Below are positions 41,831 to 51,636 of a stretch of DNA of 64,000 nt, piece after piece. The notes below the pieces were generated by a model. That model had not been told where the DNA came from. It worked only from the letters and a program-made list of their open reading frames with translations, and made no database searches. A program made the translations under genes and the position numbers. The stretch is from NCBI GenBank assembly GCA_002746935.1, contig PDRW01000029.1, positions 62,001-126,000 of the forward strand, read 5' to 3'. Every line of letters starts with the position of its first letter. The stretch's first letter is position 1. This stretch comes from Rhodobacterales bacterium. GTDB lineage: Bacteria > Pseudomonadota > Alphaproteobacteria > Rhodobacterales > Rhodobacteraceae.

Positions 41831-42277
41831 TCAGCCAGCGACCCCGGCATTCTGGCGGACGAAGGCTTCAATGGCGCTTGCGGGCACCGCGCCCGACTGG
41901 CGGGCCACTTCGCGGCCGTTCCGGTAGAGGATCATCGTCGGGATGCCGCGGATATTGTGTTTTGCCGAGACCTTCGGGTGGTCTTCGGTGTTGATCTTGG
42001 CCAGCCGCGCCCCGGTGCCCAGCGCCTCGGCGGCCCTGGCGAATTCCGGTGCCATCATCCGGCAGGGGCCGCACCAGGGGGCCCAGAAATCGACCAGAAG
42101 TGGCAGGGTGTCGTTTCTGGCAGCCTTCGCCAGCGTTGCCGCATCCATCTCGCGGACTTTCGAATCGTTGAGCCTTGTGCCACAGGTGGCGCATTTCGGC
42201 CCGGCGCCGAGCTTGTCTTCGGGCACCCGGTTCACGGTGCCGCATTCGAGGCAGGTCAGTTTGTGGGACGTGGGCAT
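41831..42277 (-). CDS. trxC: Thioredoxin 2 with zinc-ribbon N-terminus
   Basis: Thioredoxin of 148 residues. The N-terminal zinc ribbon has [10 protein letters not shown] and CATCGT; the thioredoxin fold follows with the redox site [15 protein letters not shown] and the cis-proline RGIPTMI. TrxC of other bacteria is an oxidative-stress thioredoxin. GGAGGAG precedes the ATG at 42277. Divergent from the FAD-dependent reductase. Confidence 0.95.
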   Translation of the reverse strand: MPTSHKLTCLECGTVNRVPEDKLGAGPKCATCGTRLNDSKVREMDAATLAKAARNDTLPLLVDFWAPWCGPCRMMAPEFARAAEALGTGARLAKINTEDHPKVSAKHNIRGIPTMILYRNGREVARQSGAVPASAIEAFVRQNAGVAG

Positions 42278-42499
42278 GGGTCTCCTCCGGTCCTTCCGGG
42301 AACTGCATTCATGTTTCAGCATATGTGCGCTTGCATTGGCGGCGTTTCAACCCCGGCATGGCCGCGAAGGGGGCGGGGCGGGGCCAACCCGCGCTGCCGA
42401 GGCGGCCGATCTTGCCGTCTGGCGCGCGATGCGGCGCCCTGGCTTTCCCCCGGACGGGATTTCGCGTAAGCCGCCTCCCGGAAACCCGGGGAGCGCGAA

Positions 42500-43696
42500 A
42501 TGGACGCCGATGTGAAAGCCTGTGATCTGGTTGTGGTCGGGGCGGGGCCCGCGGGTGCGGCGGCGGCCCGGCGGGCACGTGCGCTCGGGCTTTCGGTGGC
42601 GCTCGTCGACAAGGCCGTGTTCCCCCGCGACAAGCTCTGCGGCGCGCTGCTGTCGGGGCGCGGCCACAAGGCGCTGAAGGCGGTTTTCGGGCTGGCGCCC
42701 GACAGGGAACACTTCCTCTTCTCGCGCGAGGTGGCGTTCAAATGGGACGGTGAGACGATCGCCGAATTCACCGCGCCCCGCGACCTTACCTACACCTACC
42801 GGCGCGATTTCGACCACCGTCTGCTGAGGGAGGCGATCGCGTCGGGGGCGGAGGATTATCAGGGTGTGCGGGTCGAACGTTTCGACAATGCGGCCAATCG
42901 CGTGGTGCTCGATAGCGGCGAGGTTCTGGAATACGGCGTTCTGGTGGGGGCCGACGGGGCCGCAAGCCCGGTGGCGCGGCATCTGTTCGGGCGCGCCTTC
43001 GATCCGGCCACAATCGGCTTTGCCTTCGAGGTGGAGGCACCGGTGCCCTGCACCGACGGGGCGCCGATGTCGATCGACTTCCGCATCGTCGATTGGGGCT
43101 ATGGCTGGAATTTCCCCAAGAAGCACAGCCGCACCATCGGCCTCGGCGCGATCAAGGCGGTGGATCAGGATCTGATGGGCCGGATGAAGCGCTACATGGC
43201 GCGGGAAGGCGCGGGCCCGGAGGGGCTGAAGATCAAGGGCGCGCATATTCCGTTCGGCGATTTCCGGCGGGTGCCCGGGCGCGGGAATGTGCTGCTCGCG
43301 GGCGACGCGGCGGGGCTGGTCGATCCGGTCACCGGCGAGGGGCTGGCTTATGCGATGGAAAGCGGGGCCGGTGCCGCGGAGGCGGCGGCAGAGGCGCTGG
43401 CGGCGGGCGAGAAGGCGCGCGCCCTGGGGATCTACCGCAAGCGGATCGGCCATATCCATGCCGAGCTGGACAGGGCCAACCGGCTGAGGCGGTTCCAGTT
43501 TTCCGGGGCCTTCGCCGGGGTCTTCAGGGAAAAACTCGCGTCTTCCGAAAACCTGCGCAGCGCGTTTTTCGCCCTGCTTGCGGGAGAGGCCAGCTATGCG
43601 GAGATCGAGAAACTGGTTTCGAAGCTGATGCTGGCCAGGATCACCGGCGGCGTGTCCGGCTGGCCCGCGCGGCTGGCGGGCAGGCTGCGCCGCTGA
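42500..43696 (+). CDS. FAD-dependent oxidoreductase, geranylgeranyl reductase family
   Basis: Flavoprotein of 398 residues. The FAD fingerprint is VVVGAGPAGAAAARRAR at the N-terminus, followed by VFPRDKLCGALLSGRG and the second FAD site GDAAGLVDPVTGEGLAYAM. The family includes ChlP/BchP, which reduce geranylgeranyl groups of (bacterio)chlorophyll or lipids, but the sequence is not a clear BchP and no photosynthesis genes are near. The substrate is therefore unknown. GGGGAG lies 6-7 bases before the ATG. Confidence 0.85.
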   Translation: MDADVKACDLVVVGAGPAGAAAARRARALGLSVALVDKAVFPRDKLCGALLSGRGHKALKAVFGLAPDREHFLFSREVAFKWDGETIAEFTAPRDLTYTYRRDFDHRLLREAIASGAEDYQGVRVERFDNAANRVVLDSGEVLEYGVLVGADGAASPVARHLFGRAFDPATIGFAFEVEAPVPCTDGAPMSIDFRIVDWGYGWNFPKKHSRTIGLGAIKAVDQDLMGRMKRYMAREGAGPEGLKIKGAHIPFGDFRRVPGRGNVLLAGDAAGLVDPVTGEGLAYAMESGAGAAEAAAEALAAGEKARALGIYRKRIGHIHAELDRANRLRRFQFSGAFAGVFREKLASSENLRSAFFALLAGEASYAEIEKLVSKLMLARITGGVSGWPARLAGRLRR

Positions 43697-44018
43697 GCGG
43701 GGCAAGGCAACCTGTGCAAATGGCCGAAGCGCCTGGAACGTGATGGCGCGGACGCGGCAGCAACCGCAAATCCACGAGCCCGAATGCCTGCTCCCGCCGA
43801 TGGGCAAACCCTGCCGCGCCGGTACGGCTGCGTGTTGCCGCAAGGTGGGGCGTTTCGGCAGGTCTTGCAGCAGCGCAGTGGCAGGGTTTGGGGTTTCGAA
43901 AGCCGGGGCCGGCCGGTTGCGGATGGCTCGCGGATCTGCTGCCGATATGGTTAACAGCGCCGCACATGAGGTGGGCGTCTGAGTGTAAGTCATTGAAATA
44001 AAATGGGAAAAGGCCTTT

Positions 44019-44107
44019 TCCATTAGTCCGGAAGTCCGGACTAATGGAATACCGGATTTCCGGACTAATGGAATGCCGGAAGTCCCGACCAACTGAACGC
44101 CGGATGG
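44019..44107. repeat. Palindromic dispersed repeat, copy b, three tandem units
   Basis: Three direct 24-bp units starting at 44028, 44052 and 44076. Each opens with CCGGAAGT or CCGGATTT and continues CCGGACTAATGGAAT; the third is degenerate (CCCGACCAACTGAACG). The first unit together with the CCATTAGT before it forms a 13-bp-armed hairpin. Confidence 0.8.
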
Positions 44108-44153
44108 CCCTCGTTACGGCTTGCTATTCCGAGGCCGGGTGTCGGTTCTGGCC

Positions 44154-44168
44154 TTTCGACATGCGAAA
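44154..44168. repeat. Hairpin TTTCG-ACATG-CGAAA following copy b
   Basis: Five-bp stem with loop ACATG, followed by ACAACGG. The equivalent at 30582 is TTTCA-ACATG-TGAAA: both stem bases of one pair have changed together. Confidence 0.55.
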
Positions 44169-44497
44169 ACAACGGTATTGAGGCGGCGGGAATGCGGATG
44201 AATGCAAGGGGGCCAGATGCCCGGCAGCGGGTTCAGGAACTGGCGGAAGCTGTCCGGGTTTTCCGGGCCGTCCGCATATTCCGGGGGGCGTGAGCCGGAG
44301 CGCTGGCGGCGGGCTCTGGCGCAAGGGCAGTGGGCTCCACGGGGCCGGGCGGCGTTTCGCCTCCGGCTCCTGGCTTTCCCCTGGCTTTCGGGCGACCCTG
44401 CCGGTTCCCGCAAATCGCCGGGGCGCCGAAAAACGCTGCGCGGAATTGCCCTCTCCGGCATCCTCCCAGGGCCGGCTGTACGCGGAAGCCCAAGCCC

Positions 44498-47347
44498 TTA
44501 CTCTTCCGGGGAACAGGCCTCCAGCGGCGGACAGGTGCAGACCAGATGCCGGTCGCCGAACGCGTTGTCGACCCGGTTCACCGGCGGCCAGTATTTGTCG
44601 ACCCGGAACGCGCCCTTCGGGAAGCAGCCCTCCTCGCGGCCATAGGGCCTGTCCCAGTCGCGCACCAGATCCTCCATCGTATGGGGGGCGTTCTTCAGCG
44701 GGTTGTTGTCGCGGTCGATCCGGCCTTCCTCGATCGCCCGGATCTCTTCGCGGATCGCCAGCATCGCGTCGCAGAACCGGTCGAGCTCGGCCCTGGTCTC
44801 GCTCTCGGTGGGCTCGATCATCAGCGTGCCGGCCACCGGCCAGGACATGGTGGGGGCGTGGAAGCCCGCGTCCATCAGCCGCTTGGCGATGTCCTCGACA
44901 CTCACCCCGGCGCTTTCGGCGAAAGGCCGGGTGTCGATGATGCATTCATGGGCGACCCGCCCGGACGGCCCCTTGTAGAGCACGTCATAGGCGCCGGCGA
45001 GCCGGGCGGCGATGTAATTGGCGTTGAGGATCGCGGCCTTGGTGGCTTGCGTCAGCCCGGCCCCCCCCATCATCCGGATATAGGCCCAGGAGATCGGCAG
45101 GATCGAGGCGGAGCCGAAAGGCGCCGCGGAGACCGCGCCTTCCGCGCCGGAGAACGGGTCGGGCGGCAGATGCGGCGCCAGATGCGCCTTCACCCCGATC
45201 GGCCCCATGCCGGGGCCGCCGCCGCCGTGGGGGATCGCGAAGGTCTTGTGCAGGTTGAGATGGCTGACGTCGCCGCCAAGCTCGCCGAGCTTCGCCAGCC
45301 CCACCAGCGCATTGAGGTTCGCCCCGTCGATATAGACCTGCCCGCCGAATTCATGGGTGATGGCGCAGACCTCGCGCACGGTTTCCTCGAACACCCCATG
45401 GGTCGAGGGATAGGTGATCATGCAGGCGGCAAGCCGGTCGCCCGCGGCTTCGGCTTTGGCGTGGAAGTCGGCCACGTCGATATCGCCATTGGCCGCGGTC
45501 TTCACCGCCACCACCTTCATCCCCGCCATGGTCGCCGAGGCCGGGTTGGTGCCATGGGCGGACATCGGGATCAGGCAGATATCGCGCGCCGCATCGCCGC
45601 GGGCGTGGTGCCAGGCGCGGATGGTCATCATCCCGGCATATTCGCCCTGGGCCCCGGAATTGGGCTGCATCGACATCGCGTCATAGCCGGTGATGCTGCA
45701 CAGCATCGCCGCGAGATCGTCGATCAGCACCCGGTAGCCCTCGGCCTGATCGGCGGGGCAGAGCGGGTGCAGCATGGAAAACTCGCGCCAGCTCACCGGG
45801 GCCATTTCGGCGGCCGAATTGAGCTTCATGGTGCAGGAGCCGAGCGGGATCATGGCGCGGTCGAGCGCGAGGTCGCGGTCCGACAGCCGGCGCATGTAGC
45901 GCATCATCTCGGTCTCGGCCCGGTTCATGTGAAACACCGGATGGGTCAGGTAGCTGCTGCTGCGGATCAGCGCCTCCGGCAGGCGGCGGTAGTCGGCGGT
46001 GAAATCCGCGTCCTCCGCCACCACCCCGAAGGCCCGCCAGACCGCCTCGATGGTTGCCGGGCGGGTGGCTTCGTCGAGGGTGATGCCGATCTTCGTCTTG
46101 CCGACCGGACGCAGGTTGACCTCCTCGCGCGAGGCCGCGAGCAGGATGCCGCGTTGCAGATGGCCGACCTCGACGGTGAAGCTGTCGAAGAACTGTTCGG
46201 GCTCGATCACATAGCCCACCTCCTCCAGCTTGTTCGCCAGTCGTGCGGCCTTGTTGTGGATGCTCTGGGCAATGGCCCTGAGCCCCTCGGGGCCGTGGTA
46301 GACGGCGTAGAACCCCGCCATCACCGCCAGCAGCGCCTGGGCGGTGCAGAGGTTGGAAGTCGCCTTTTCGCGGCGGATATGCTGTTCGCGGGTCTGGAGG
46401 CTCAGACGGTAGGCGCGGTTGCCGTGGCTGTCGACCGAGACCCCGACGAGGCGTCCGGGCATGGCGCGTTTGAGCTTGTCGGTGGTGGCCATATAGGCCG
46501 CGTGCGGCCCGCCATAGCCCATCGGCACCCCGAACCGCTGGGTCGAGCCCACGGCAATATCGGCCCCCATGGCGCCCGGCTCTTTCAGGAGCGTCAGCGC
46601 CATCGGGTCGGCGGCGACGATCGCCAGCGCCTTCGCCTCATGCAGCGCGGCGATGACGCCGGTATAGTCCTCCACATGGCCATGGGTGCCGGGATATTGC
46701 AACAGGGCGCCGAAGACCTCGCCCGGCACCAGATCGGTGAAGGGACAACCCAGCCGCACCGTGATGCCGAGGGGTTTCGCCCGCGTCCTGACCACGGCAA
46801 TGGTCTGCGGGTGGCAGGTCTCGGCCACGAAGAAGGTCTTCGCCTTCGACTTCGCCCCGCGCCCGGCCATGGTCATCGCCTCGGCCGCGGCGGTCGCCTC
46901 GTCGAGCAGCGAGGCATTGGCGACCGGCAGCCCGGTGAGGTCGGAAATCATCGTCTGGAAATTCAGCAGCGCTTCGAGGCGGCCTTGAGAGATCTCCGGC
47001 TGGTAGGGCGTGTAAGCCGTGTACCACGCAGGGTTTTCAAGGATGTTGCGCTGGATCGCCGGCGGCGTCACCGTGCCGTGATAGCCCTGCCCGAGGAGCG
47101 ACTGGCAGACCCGGTTCCTGCCCGCGATCACCCGGAGCTCATGCAGCACTTCGCGTTCGGAGAGCGGCCGGCCGAAGTCGAGCGGCTCCGTCTGGCGGAT
47201 CGAGGCGGGCACGGTTTCGTCGATCAGCGCGTCGAGCCCGTCGACGCCCAGCACCGCGAACATCTCCTCCATCTCGGCGGGCGAAGGGCCGATGTGGCGG
47301 AGTCTGGCGAAGTCGCAGGGAAGGTAATCGGTGGGCGTGAATGTCAT
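44498..47347 (-). CDS. gcvP: Glycine dehydrogenase (decarboxylating), P protein
   Basis: Single-chain P protein of the glycine cleavage system (949 residues), PLP-dependent, which decarboxylates glycine and passes the aminomethyl group to GcvH. The PLP lysine lies in [39 protein letters not shown] and [17 protein letters not shown] are further family blocks. GGAG precedes the ATG. Third gene of gcvT-gcvH-gcvP, 121 bp after gcvH, under the glycine riboswitch. Confidence 0.97.
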   Translation of the reverse strand: MTFTPTDYLPCDFARLRHIGPSPAEMEEMFAVLGVDGLDALIDETVPASIRQTEPLDFGRPLSEREVLHELRVIAGRNRVCQSLLGQGYHGTVTPPAIQRNILENPAWYTAYTPYQPEISQGRLEALLNFQTMISDLTGLPVANASLLDEATAAAEAMTMAGRGAKSKAKTFFVAETCHPQTIAVVRTRAKPLGITVRLGCPFTDLVPGEVFGALLQYPGTHGHVEDYTGVIAALHEAKALAIVAADPMALTLLKEPGAMGADIAVGSTQRFGVPMGYGGPHAAYMATTDKLKRAMPGRLVGVSVDSHGNRAYRLSLQTREQHIRREKATSNLCTAQALLAVMAGFYAVYHGPEGLRAIAQSIHNKAARLANKLEEVGYVIEPEQFFDSFTVEVGHLQRGILLAASREEVNLRPVGKTKIGITLDEATRPATIEAVWRAFGVVAEDADFTADYRRLPEALIRSSSYLTHPVFHMNRAETEMMRYMRRLSDRDLALDRAMIPLGSCTMKLNSAAEMAPVSWREFSMLHPLCPADQAEGYRVLIDDLAAMLCSITGYDAMSMQPNSGAQGEYAGMMTIRAWHHARGDAARDICLIPMSAHGTNPASATMAGMKVVAVKTAANGDIDVADFHAKAEAAGDRLAACMITYPSTHGVFEETVREVCAITHEFGGQVYIDGANLNALVGLAKLGELGGDVSHLNLHKTFAIPHGGGGPGMGPIGVKAHLAPHLPPDPFSGAEGAVSAAPFGSASILPISWAYIRMMGGAGLTQATKAAILNANYIAARLAGAYDVLYKGPSGRVAHECIIDTRPFAESAGVSVEDIAKRLMDAGFHAPTMSWPVAGTLMIEPTESETRAELDRFCDAMLAIREEIRAIEEGRIDRDNNPLKNAPHTMEDLVRDWDRPYGREEGCFPKGAFRVDKYWPPVNRVDNAFGDRHLVCTCPPLEACSPEE

Positions 47348-47468
47348 GTCAGTCTCCGTTCCGGCTCGTCCGGCGGCCTCTCCGCTTGGTGGCGCCTAGT
47401 GGCACCCGCTGGGCGCGTTGCCCCCGCCGGGGCGAACAGGGGGCGATCAGGGGGCGGGCGGCGCGGGC

Positions 47469-47828
47469 TCAGCCGATGAAGGCCTTGTAGGCGGCCTCGT
47501 CCATCAGCCCGTCAAGCTGGGCGGGATCGCTGAGCTTCATCCTGAAGAACCAGGCCTCGCCCTCGGGGTCTTCATTGACCTTGCCGGGATCGTCCACGAT
47601 CGCCTCGTTGACCTCGACGATCTCGCCGTCGACCGGGGCCATGATGTCGGAGGCGGCCTTGACGCTTTCGATCACCACGATCTCATCATCCTTCGCCACC
47701 GCCGCGCCGACCTCCGGCAGTTCGACAAAGACGATATCGCCAAGCTCCTGCGCCGCATGGGCGGTGATGCCGACAGTAACGATGCCGCCGTCTTCGGCCA
47801 GCCATTCATGCTCTTCGGTATATTTCAT
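47469..47828 (-). CDS. gcvH: Glycine cleavage system H protein
   Basis: Lipoyl carrier of the glycine cleavage system (119 residues). The lipoylated lysine is in [36 protein letters not shown] is the conserved N-terminus. AGGAG precedes the ATG. Second gene of the operon. Confidence 0.97.
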   Translation of the reverse strand: MKYTEEHEWLAEDGGIVTVGITAHAAQELGDIVFVELPEVGAAVAKDDEIVVIESVKAASDIMAPVDGEIVEVNEAIVDDPGKVNEDPEGEAWFFRMKLSDPAQLDGLMDEAAYKAFIG

Positions 47829-47845
47829 CGGGGGGTCTCCTGGTT

Positions 47846-48952
47846 TCAGCGCTTGTAGCTGCGGGGATGGAACGGCAGCGGGGTCACGCGGGCGGGCAGG
47901 CGCTTGCCCCTCACCTCGCCCCAGACCTTGGTGCCGGGCCGGGTCAGGCGGGCGGGCAGATAGCCCATGGCGATGGGCCCGCCGATTGAGGGGCCGAAGC
48001 CGCCGGAGGTGACGTCGCCCAAGGGTGCGCCGCCTGTCTCCCGCTCGAACAACCGGGTGCCGGCGCGCATCGGGGCGCGGCCTTCCGGCCTGAGGCCCGC
48101 GAGTTTTGCGGTCGCCCCGATCTGGCGCTGGCGCAGGATCGCATCGGCCCCGGGGAAGCCGCCTGCGCGCGGGCCTTCGCGCCGGGCCTTGCCGATCGAC
48201 CAGCCCAGCCCGGCTTCGAGCGGCGTGGTTTCGGGGGTGATGTCGCTGCCATGAAGCGGCAGCCCGGCCTCGAGCCGGAGCGAATCGCGCGCCCCGAGGC
48301 CGATGGGGGCGACCTCCTCCATCGCGAGAAGCGCCTCGGCGAGGGCGCGGGCCTCCCGCCCTTCGACCGAGATCTCGAACCCGTCCTCGCCGGTATAGCC
48401 CGACCGGCTGATCCAGAGCGCGCCGAAGCGGCTGTCCTGCCGGGTCACATCCATGAAGCGCATCTCCGTGACCGCCGGGACGATCCGCCCCAGCGCCACC
48501 TCGGCGGCCGGCCCCTGAAGCGCCAGCAGCGCGCGGGTTCCGGCGACCTCCACCGCCTCGCCCAGATGCGCTTCGAGATGGGCAATGTCAGCGGCGGCAT
48601 TGGCGGCGTTGACCACCAGAAACAGCCTGTCGCCCTGATTGGCGACCATCAGATCGTCGAGAATGCCGCCGGTTTCGTTGGTGAACAGCGCGTAGCGCTG
48701 CCGCCCGGGCGCGAGCCCGACGATGTCGGCGGGCACCAGCGCCTCCAGCCGCGCCGCCGCATCGCTTCCGTGGAGCAGCACCTGCCCCATATGGCTGACG
48801 TCGAACAGCCCGGCGGCGGCACGGGTATGCAGATGTTCCTGCATCACCCCCGACGGGTATTGCACCGGCATTTCCCAGCCGGCAAAGGGCACCAGTTTCG
48901 CGCCGAGCGCGATATGGAGGTCGAAAAGATCCGTGCGGCGCAGCTCTGTCAC
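47846..48952 (-). CDS. gcvT: Aminomethyltransferase, T protein of glycine cleavage
   Basis: Tetrahydrofolate-dependent aminomethyltransferase of 368 residues. The blocks [42 protein letters not shown] and the folate region with [18 protein letters not shown] are present. The start is a GTG at 48950-48952 with GGGGAG in front. Its leader contains the tandem glycine riboswitch, ending about 58 nt before the start codon. Confidence 0.96.
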   Translation of the reverse strand: MTELRRTDLFDLHIALGAKLVPFAGWEMPVQYPSGVMQEHLHTRAAAGLFDVSHMGQVLLHGSDAAARLEALVPADIVGLAPGRQRYALFTNETGGILDDLMVANQGDRLFLVVNAANAAADIAHLEAHLGEAVEVAGTRALLALQGPAAEVALGRIVPAVTEMRFMDVTRQDSRFGALWISRSGYTGEDGFEISVEGREARALAEALLAMEEVAPIGLGARDSLRLEAGLPLHGSDITPETTPLEAGLGWSIGKARREGPRAGGFPGADAILRQRQIGATAKLAGLRPEGRAPMRAGTRLFERETGGAPLGDVTSGGFGPSIGGPIAMGYLPARLTRPGTKVWGEVRGKRLPARVTPLPFHPRSYKR

Positions 48953-49010
48953 ATGCGTCTCCCCACCGGGAGCGCGCCCGGCATCGCTGGGGCCCCGGCC
49001 CCGGTGATGC

Positions 49011-49165
49011 CCCCTCTGTCCTTTCGCCTGAGATCGTTATCCCTTCGGCGGGCCCTGAGGGCCACTCTCCAGAGTCCTTCCCCCGCACCGGTCCCTGGGC
49101 CTGAGAGTTTACCGGGGCGGTTGCTCCTTCGGCACCGGGCCCCTCGGGGCGCCGGATTCTCCCGG
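49011..49165 (-). promoter_or_regulatory. Tandem glycine riboswitch (gcvT leader)
   Basis: Two aptamers on the minus strand. The first (about 49165-49079) begins GGGAGAATCCGG and contains GCCGAAGGAGCAA and AACTCTCAGGC; the second (about 49078-49011) contains GACTCTGGAGAG, GCCGAAGGGATAAC, ATCTCAGGC and ends GAAAGGACAGAG. Both carry the conserved glycine-binding cores. A further stem GGCATC / GATGCC lies between the aptamers and gcvT and may be the expression platform. Established family: glycine binding turns on gcv expression. Confidence 0.95.
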
Positions 49166-49178
49166 TACGGGTGACGCG

Positions 49179-49207
49179 ACGTTAGCGGCAGGTTTTTCAC
49201 CGCACAA
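49179..49207 (-). promoter_or_regulatory. Candidate promoter of the gcv operon
   Basis: TTGTGC (49202-49207) and TAACGT (49179-49184) on the minus strand, 17-bp spacer, 13 bp before the first aptamer. The position just ahead of the riboswitch supports it. Confidence 0.45.
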
Positions 49208-49295
49208 GCTTTTGATGCGGGGGCGGGCATGGCGCGGACATGGCGATGGAGCCGGGATGGCGGCTTGCCGTAAGTGTGGTGAATCTGGCTTCGCT

Positions 49296-50615
49296 CTACC
49301 GCTTCACCTTCTGCAACAGCGGCATCAGCGCCGACATGTCGGGCCCGTGGTCCAGCCCCGTCAGCGCCTTTCTGAGCGGCATGAACAGCCCCTTGCCCTT
49401 GCGCCCGGTGGCGGCCTTCACCGCGCCGGTCCAGCTCTGCCAGCTGTCGGGGCCATAGGGCGGCTCGGGCAGCAATTCGAAGGCCTTTGCGACCATCTCC
49501 GCATCTTCCTCCGCCACCAGTGGCGTGGCGCCGTCACGGCAGAGCGCCCACCATGGGGCGAGGTCGGCCATGGTGGTGATGTTCTCGCGCGCCACCATCC
49601 AGAAGCTCTCGGCGATCTCCGCCGGCACGCCCAGCGCCAGCACCCGGTCGGCCACCGCCGCGTAGGGCTGCTGTGCGAGCAGATGCGCGGTGAGCGGGAA
49701 CAGATCGTCTACATCGAATTTGGTCGGCGCCGCGCCGAAACTCGAGAGGTCGAAACCCGCCACCACCTCGTCGAGGCTTTCGGCAAGCTCCCCCGGCCGC
49801 GACGAACCCAGCCGCGCCATATGGCTGATCAGCGCCATCGGCTCGACGCCTTGCGCCCGCAGATCGCGCAAGGCGAGCGTGCCGAGGCGTTTCGACAGCG
49901 CTTCGCCCTGCGGGCCGGTCAGCAGCGAATGATGCGCAAACCGCGGCACCCGGCCGCCGAGCGCCTCGATGATCTGGATCTGGGTGGCGGTGTTGGTCAC
50001 ATGGTCGGAGCCGCGCACCACATCGGTGATGCCGAAGTCGATATCGTCGCAGACGCTGGCCAGCGTGTAGAGGAACTGCCCGTCGGCGCGGATCAGCACC
50101 GGGTCGGAGACCGAAGCGGCGTCGATCGACAGCGCGCCGAGAATGCCGTCGTCCCAGGCGATCCGCGCGTGGTCGAGCTTGAAGCGCCAGTGACCGGCGC
50201 CGCGTTCTTCGCGCAGCCGCGCCTTGTCGGCCTCGGTGAGCGCCAGCGCCGCGCGGTCATAGACCGGCGGGCGGCCCATGTTGAGCTGCTTCTTGCGCTT
50301 GAGGTCAAGCTCGACCGGGGTTTCGAAGGCCTCGTAGAACCGGCCCTTGTCGCGCAGATCCTGCGCCGCCTCCTCGTAACGGCCGAGCCGGGCGGACTGG
50401 GTCTCGACCCTGTCCCAGGTGAGGCCGAGCCATTCGAGATCCTGCTTGATCGCGTCGGCATATTCGGGCTTCGAGCGCTCCGGGTCGGTGTCGTCGAGGC
50501 GCAGGATGAACGTGCCGCCCGAGGCCCGCGCGATCAGCCAGTTGAACAGCGCGGTGCGCAGGTTGCCGACATGCAGATAGCCGGTGGGGGACGGGGCAAA
50601 ACGGGTGACGGTCAT
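49296..50615 (-). CDS. gltX: Glutamate--tRNA ligase
   Basis: Class I glutamyl-tRNA synthetase of 439 residues, a short form common as a second GltX in alphaproteobacteria. The HIGH motif reads PSPTGYLHVGN near residue 10 and the KMSKS region reads EALSKRLG, with Ala where Lys is usual at the first position. Nearby are ILRLDDTDPERS and VRGSDHVTNTATQIQI. It may charge tRNA-Glu or tRNA-Gln; the second GltX expected in such genomes is not in the window. AGGAG precedes the ATG. Confidence 0.93.
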   Translation of the reverse strand: MTVTRFAPSPTGYLHVGNLRTALFNWLIARASGGTFILRLDDTDPERSKPEYADAIKQDLEWLGLTWDRVETQSARLGRYEEAAQDLRDKGRFYEAFETPVELDLKRKKQLNMGRPPVYDRAALALTEADKARLREERGAGHWRFKLDHARIAWDDGILGALSIDAASVSDPVLIRADGQFLYTLASVCDDIDFGITDVVRGSDHVTNTATQIQIIEALGGRVPRFAHHSLLTGPQGEALSKRLGTLALRDLRAQGVEPMALISHMARLGSSRPGELAESLDEVVAGFDLSSFGAAPTKFDVDDLFPLTAHLLAQQPYAAVADRVLALGVPAEIAESFWMVARENITTMADLAPWWALCRDGATPLVAEEDAEMVAKAFELLPEPPYGPDSWQSWTGAVKAATGRKGKGLFMPLRKALTGLDHGPDMSALMPLLQKVKR

Positions 50616-50723
50616 GGGAATCTCCTGTGTCGGAGCCTTTTTGCGCATGACGCGGGCTTTGTCCACGCCCCGGGGGTTTTGCCGGGGCGCGACTGCGGGT
50701 ATTGCGCGCGGGAGGAGATGCAG

Positions 50724-51134
50724 ATGAGCTGGACCGAAGACGACCGCGCCGCGCCCTCGCTGGCGGAGATCCAGGCGCTCGCCGAAGCCGCCCGCGCCGG
50801 GCTGCCGGAGGTGTTCCGCCCTGCCGCCCGGGGGGTGGCGATCCGGGTCGAGGAGCTTGCCCCGGGCGAGGTGCTCGACGATCTCGGCATCGAGGATCCG
50901 TTCGAGCTGACCGGGCTTTATGATGGCATCCCGCTGACCGAAAAGTCGGTGATGGACAGCCCCTCCCGGCCGGATGTGATCTGGCTCTTCCGCCGGGCGC
51001 TCATCGACGAATGGGCCGAGCGCGGCACTGTCGGATTTGCCGAGCTGGTGGGTCATGTGCTGGTGCATGAGTTCGCGCATCATTTCGGCTGGTCCGACGA
51101 TGACATTGCCGCGGTCGACCGGTGGTGGGAATAG
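50724..51134 (+). CDS. Metallopeptidase family protein, zincin-like
   Basis: Protein of 136 residues with the zinc motif HEFAHHFGWSDDD (HExxH followed by an aspartate), the form of the DUF1025/'possibl zinc metallopeptidase' family. The N-terminus binds no known partner. An ATG at 50718 lies in frame but directly abuts GGAGGAG; the ATG at 50724 has the right spacing. Divergent from gltX. Its substrate, if any, is unknown. Confidence 0.85.
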   Translation: MSWTEDDRAAPSLAEIQALAEAARAGLPEVFRPAARGVAIRVEELAPGEVLDDLGIEDPFELTGLYDGIPLTEKSVMDSPSRPDVIWLFRRALIDEWAERGTVGFAELVGHVLVHEFAHHFGWSDDDIAAVDRWWE

Positions 51135-51636
51135 ACGGTACCGGTGCCGCTTGCCGCGGCGAATTGGGAACGGCGCCGTTCGGGTTGTTTGCGATGACCG
51201 ATGGCGTGGCCCGGTATTCAGCGCAATGCCGCCCCTTCCTCCTGATCGTCGGCAAGAGCTGATCCAAATGCCTTTCCTTGCGCCGAAACCGGGACGGGCG
51301 GGGCGCTGTGGCCAACTCCGGTGACCGGCCTGGGTGGCCGGGGTTCAACGGCGGGCTTTGGCGGGAATTGCGGAATACATTCACGTTTCGAAATGTCTGT
51401 TAGTCCGGACTTCCGGTATTCCATTAGTCCGGAATTCCGGACTAATGGAATCTCTCGCAACCTGCTGGAAATAAACATGAAATCACGCCCGTCCAATGCC
51501 GCCACACCGATGGACTCCGCGCCCCGCACCCGCCTTTTCCGTAACCCGGCACCATCCGACGGGACGCAGCCCATCAGCCATGGCCCGCACGGGGAGTGCA
51601 GAGAAACCGCGCCCGGAACCGGGCAGGCGTGCCCGT
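51135..51636. other. Convergent intergenic region with palindromic repeat copy c
   Basis: About 500 bp between the metallopeptidase and nadE ends. The palindromic repeat (51400-51450) is the only structure I can support; the remainder shows no gene. Confidence 0.5.
51400..51450. repeat. Palindromic dispersed repeat, copy c
   Basis: TTAGTCCGGACTTCCGG then TATT, then CCATTAGTCCGG-AATT-CCGGACTAATGG. The last part is a perfect hairpin with 12-bp arms; the first is a partial second unit 24 bp away. Orientation is opposite to copy b. Some 20 bp later is AAACATGAAATCAC, reminiscent of the trailing hairpin. Confidence 0.8.

Larger units (their letters stand above)
43697..44497. other. Intergenic region with the fullest copy of the palindromic repeat
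   Basis: About 800 bp between the convergent FAD reductase and gcvP genes. Copy b of the palindromic repeat lies at 44019-44107 and a hairpin at 44154-44168. The remainder shows no gene; no intrinsic terminator for either gene is visible. Confidence 0.5.

Noticed and set aside
42500-43696. Assignment as BchP of bacteriochlorophyll synthesis
   Set aside because: The family is shared, but no photosynthesis genes are nearby and the specific BchP features cannot be confirmed.
44028-44099. CRISPR array from the 24-bp units
   Set aside because: Direct tandem units with no spacers; the same sequence is dispersed elsewhere as a palindrome.
44330-47479. Long plus-strand open frame over gcvP (1049 codons)
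   Set aside because: Complement of gcvP; no family features.
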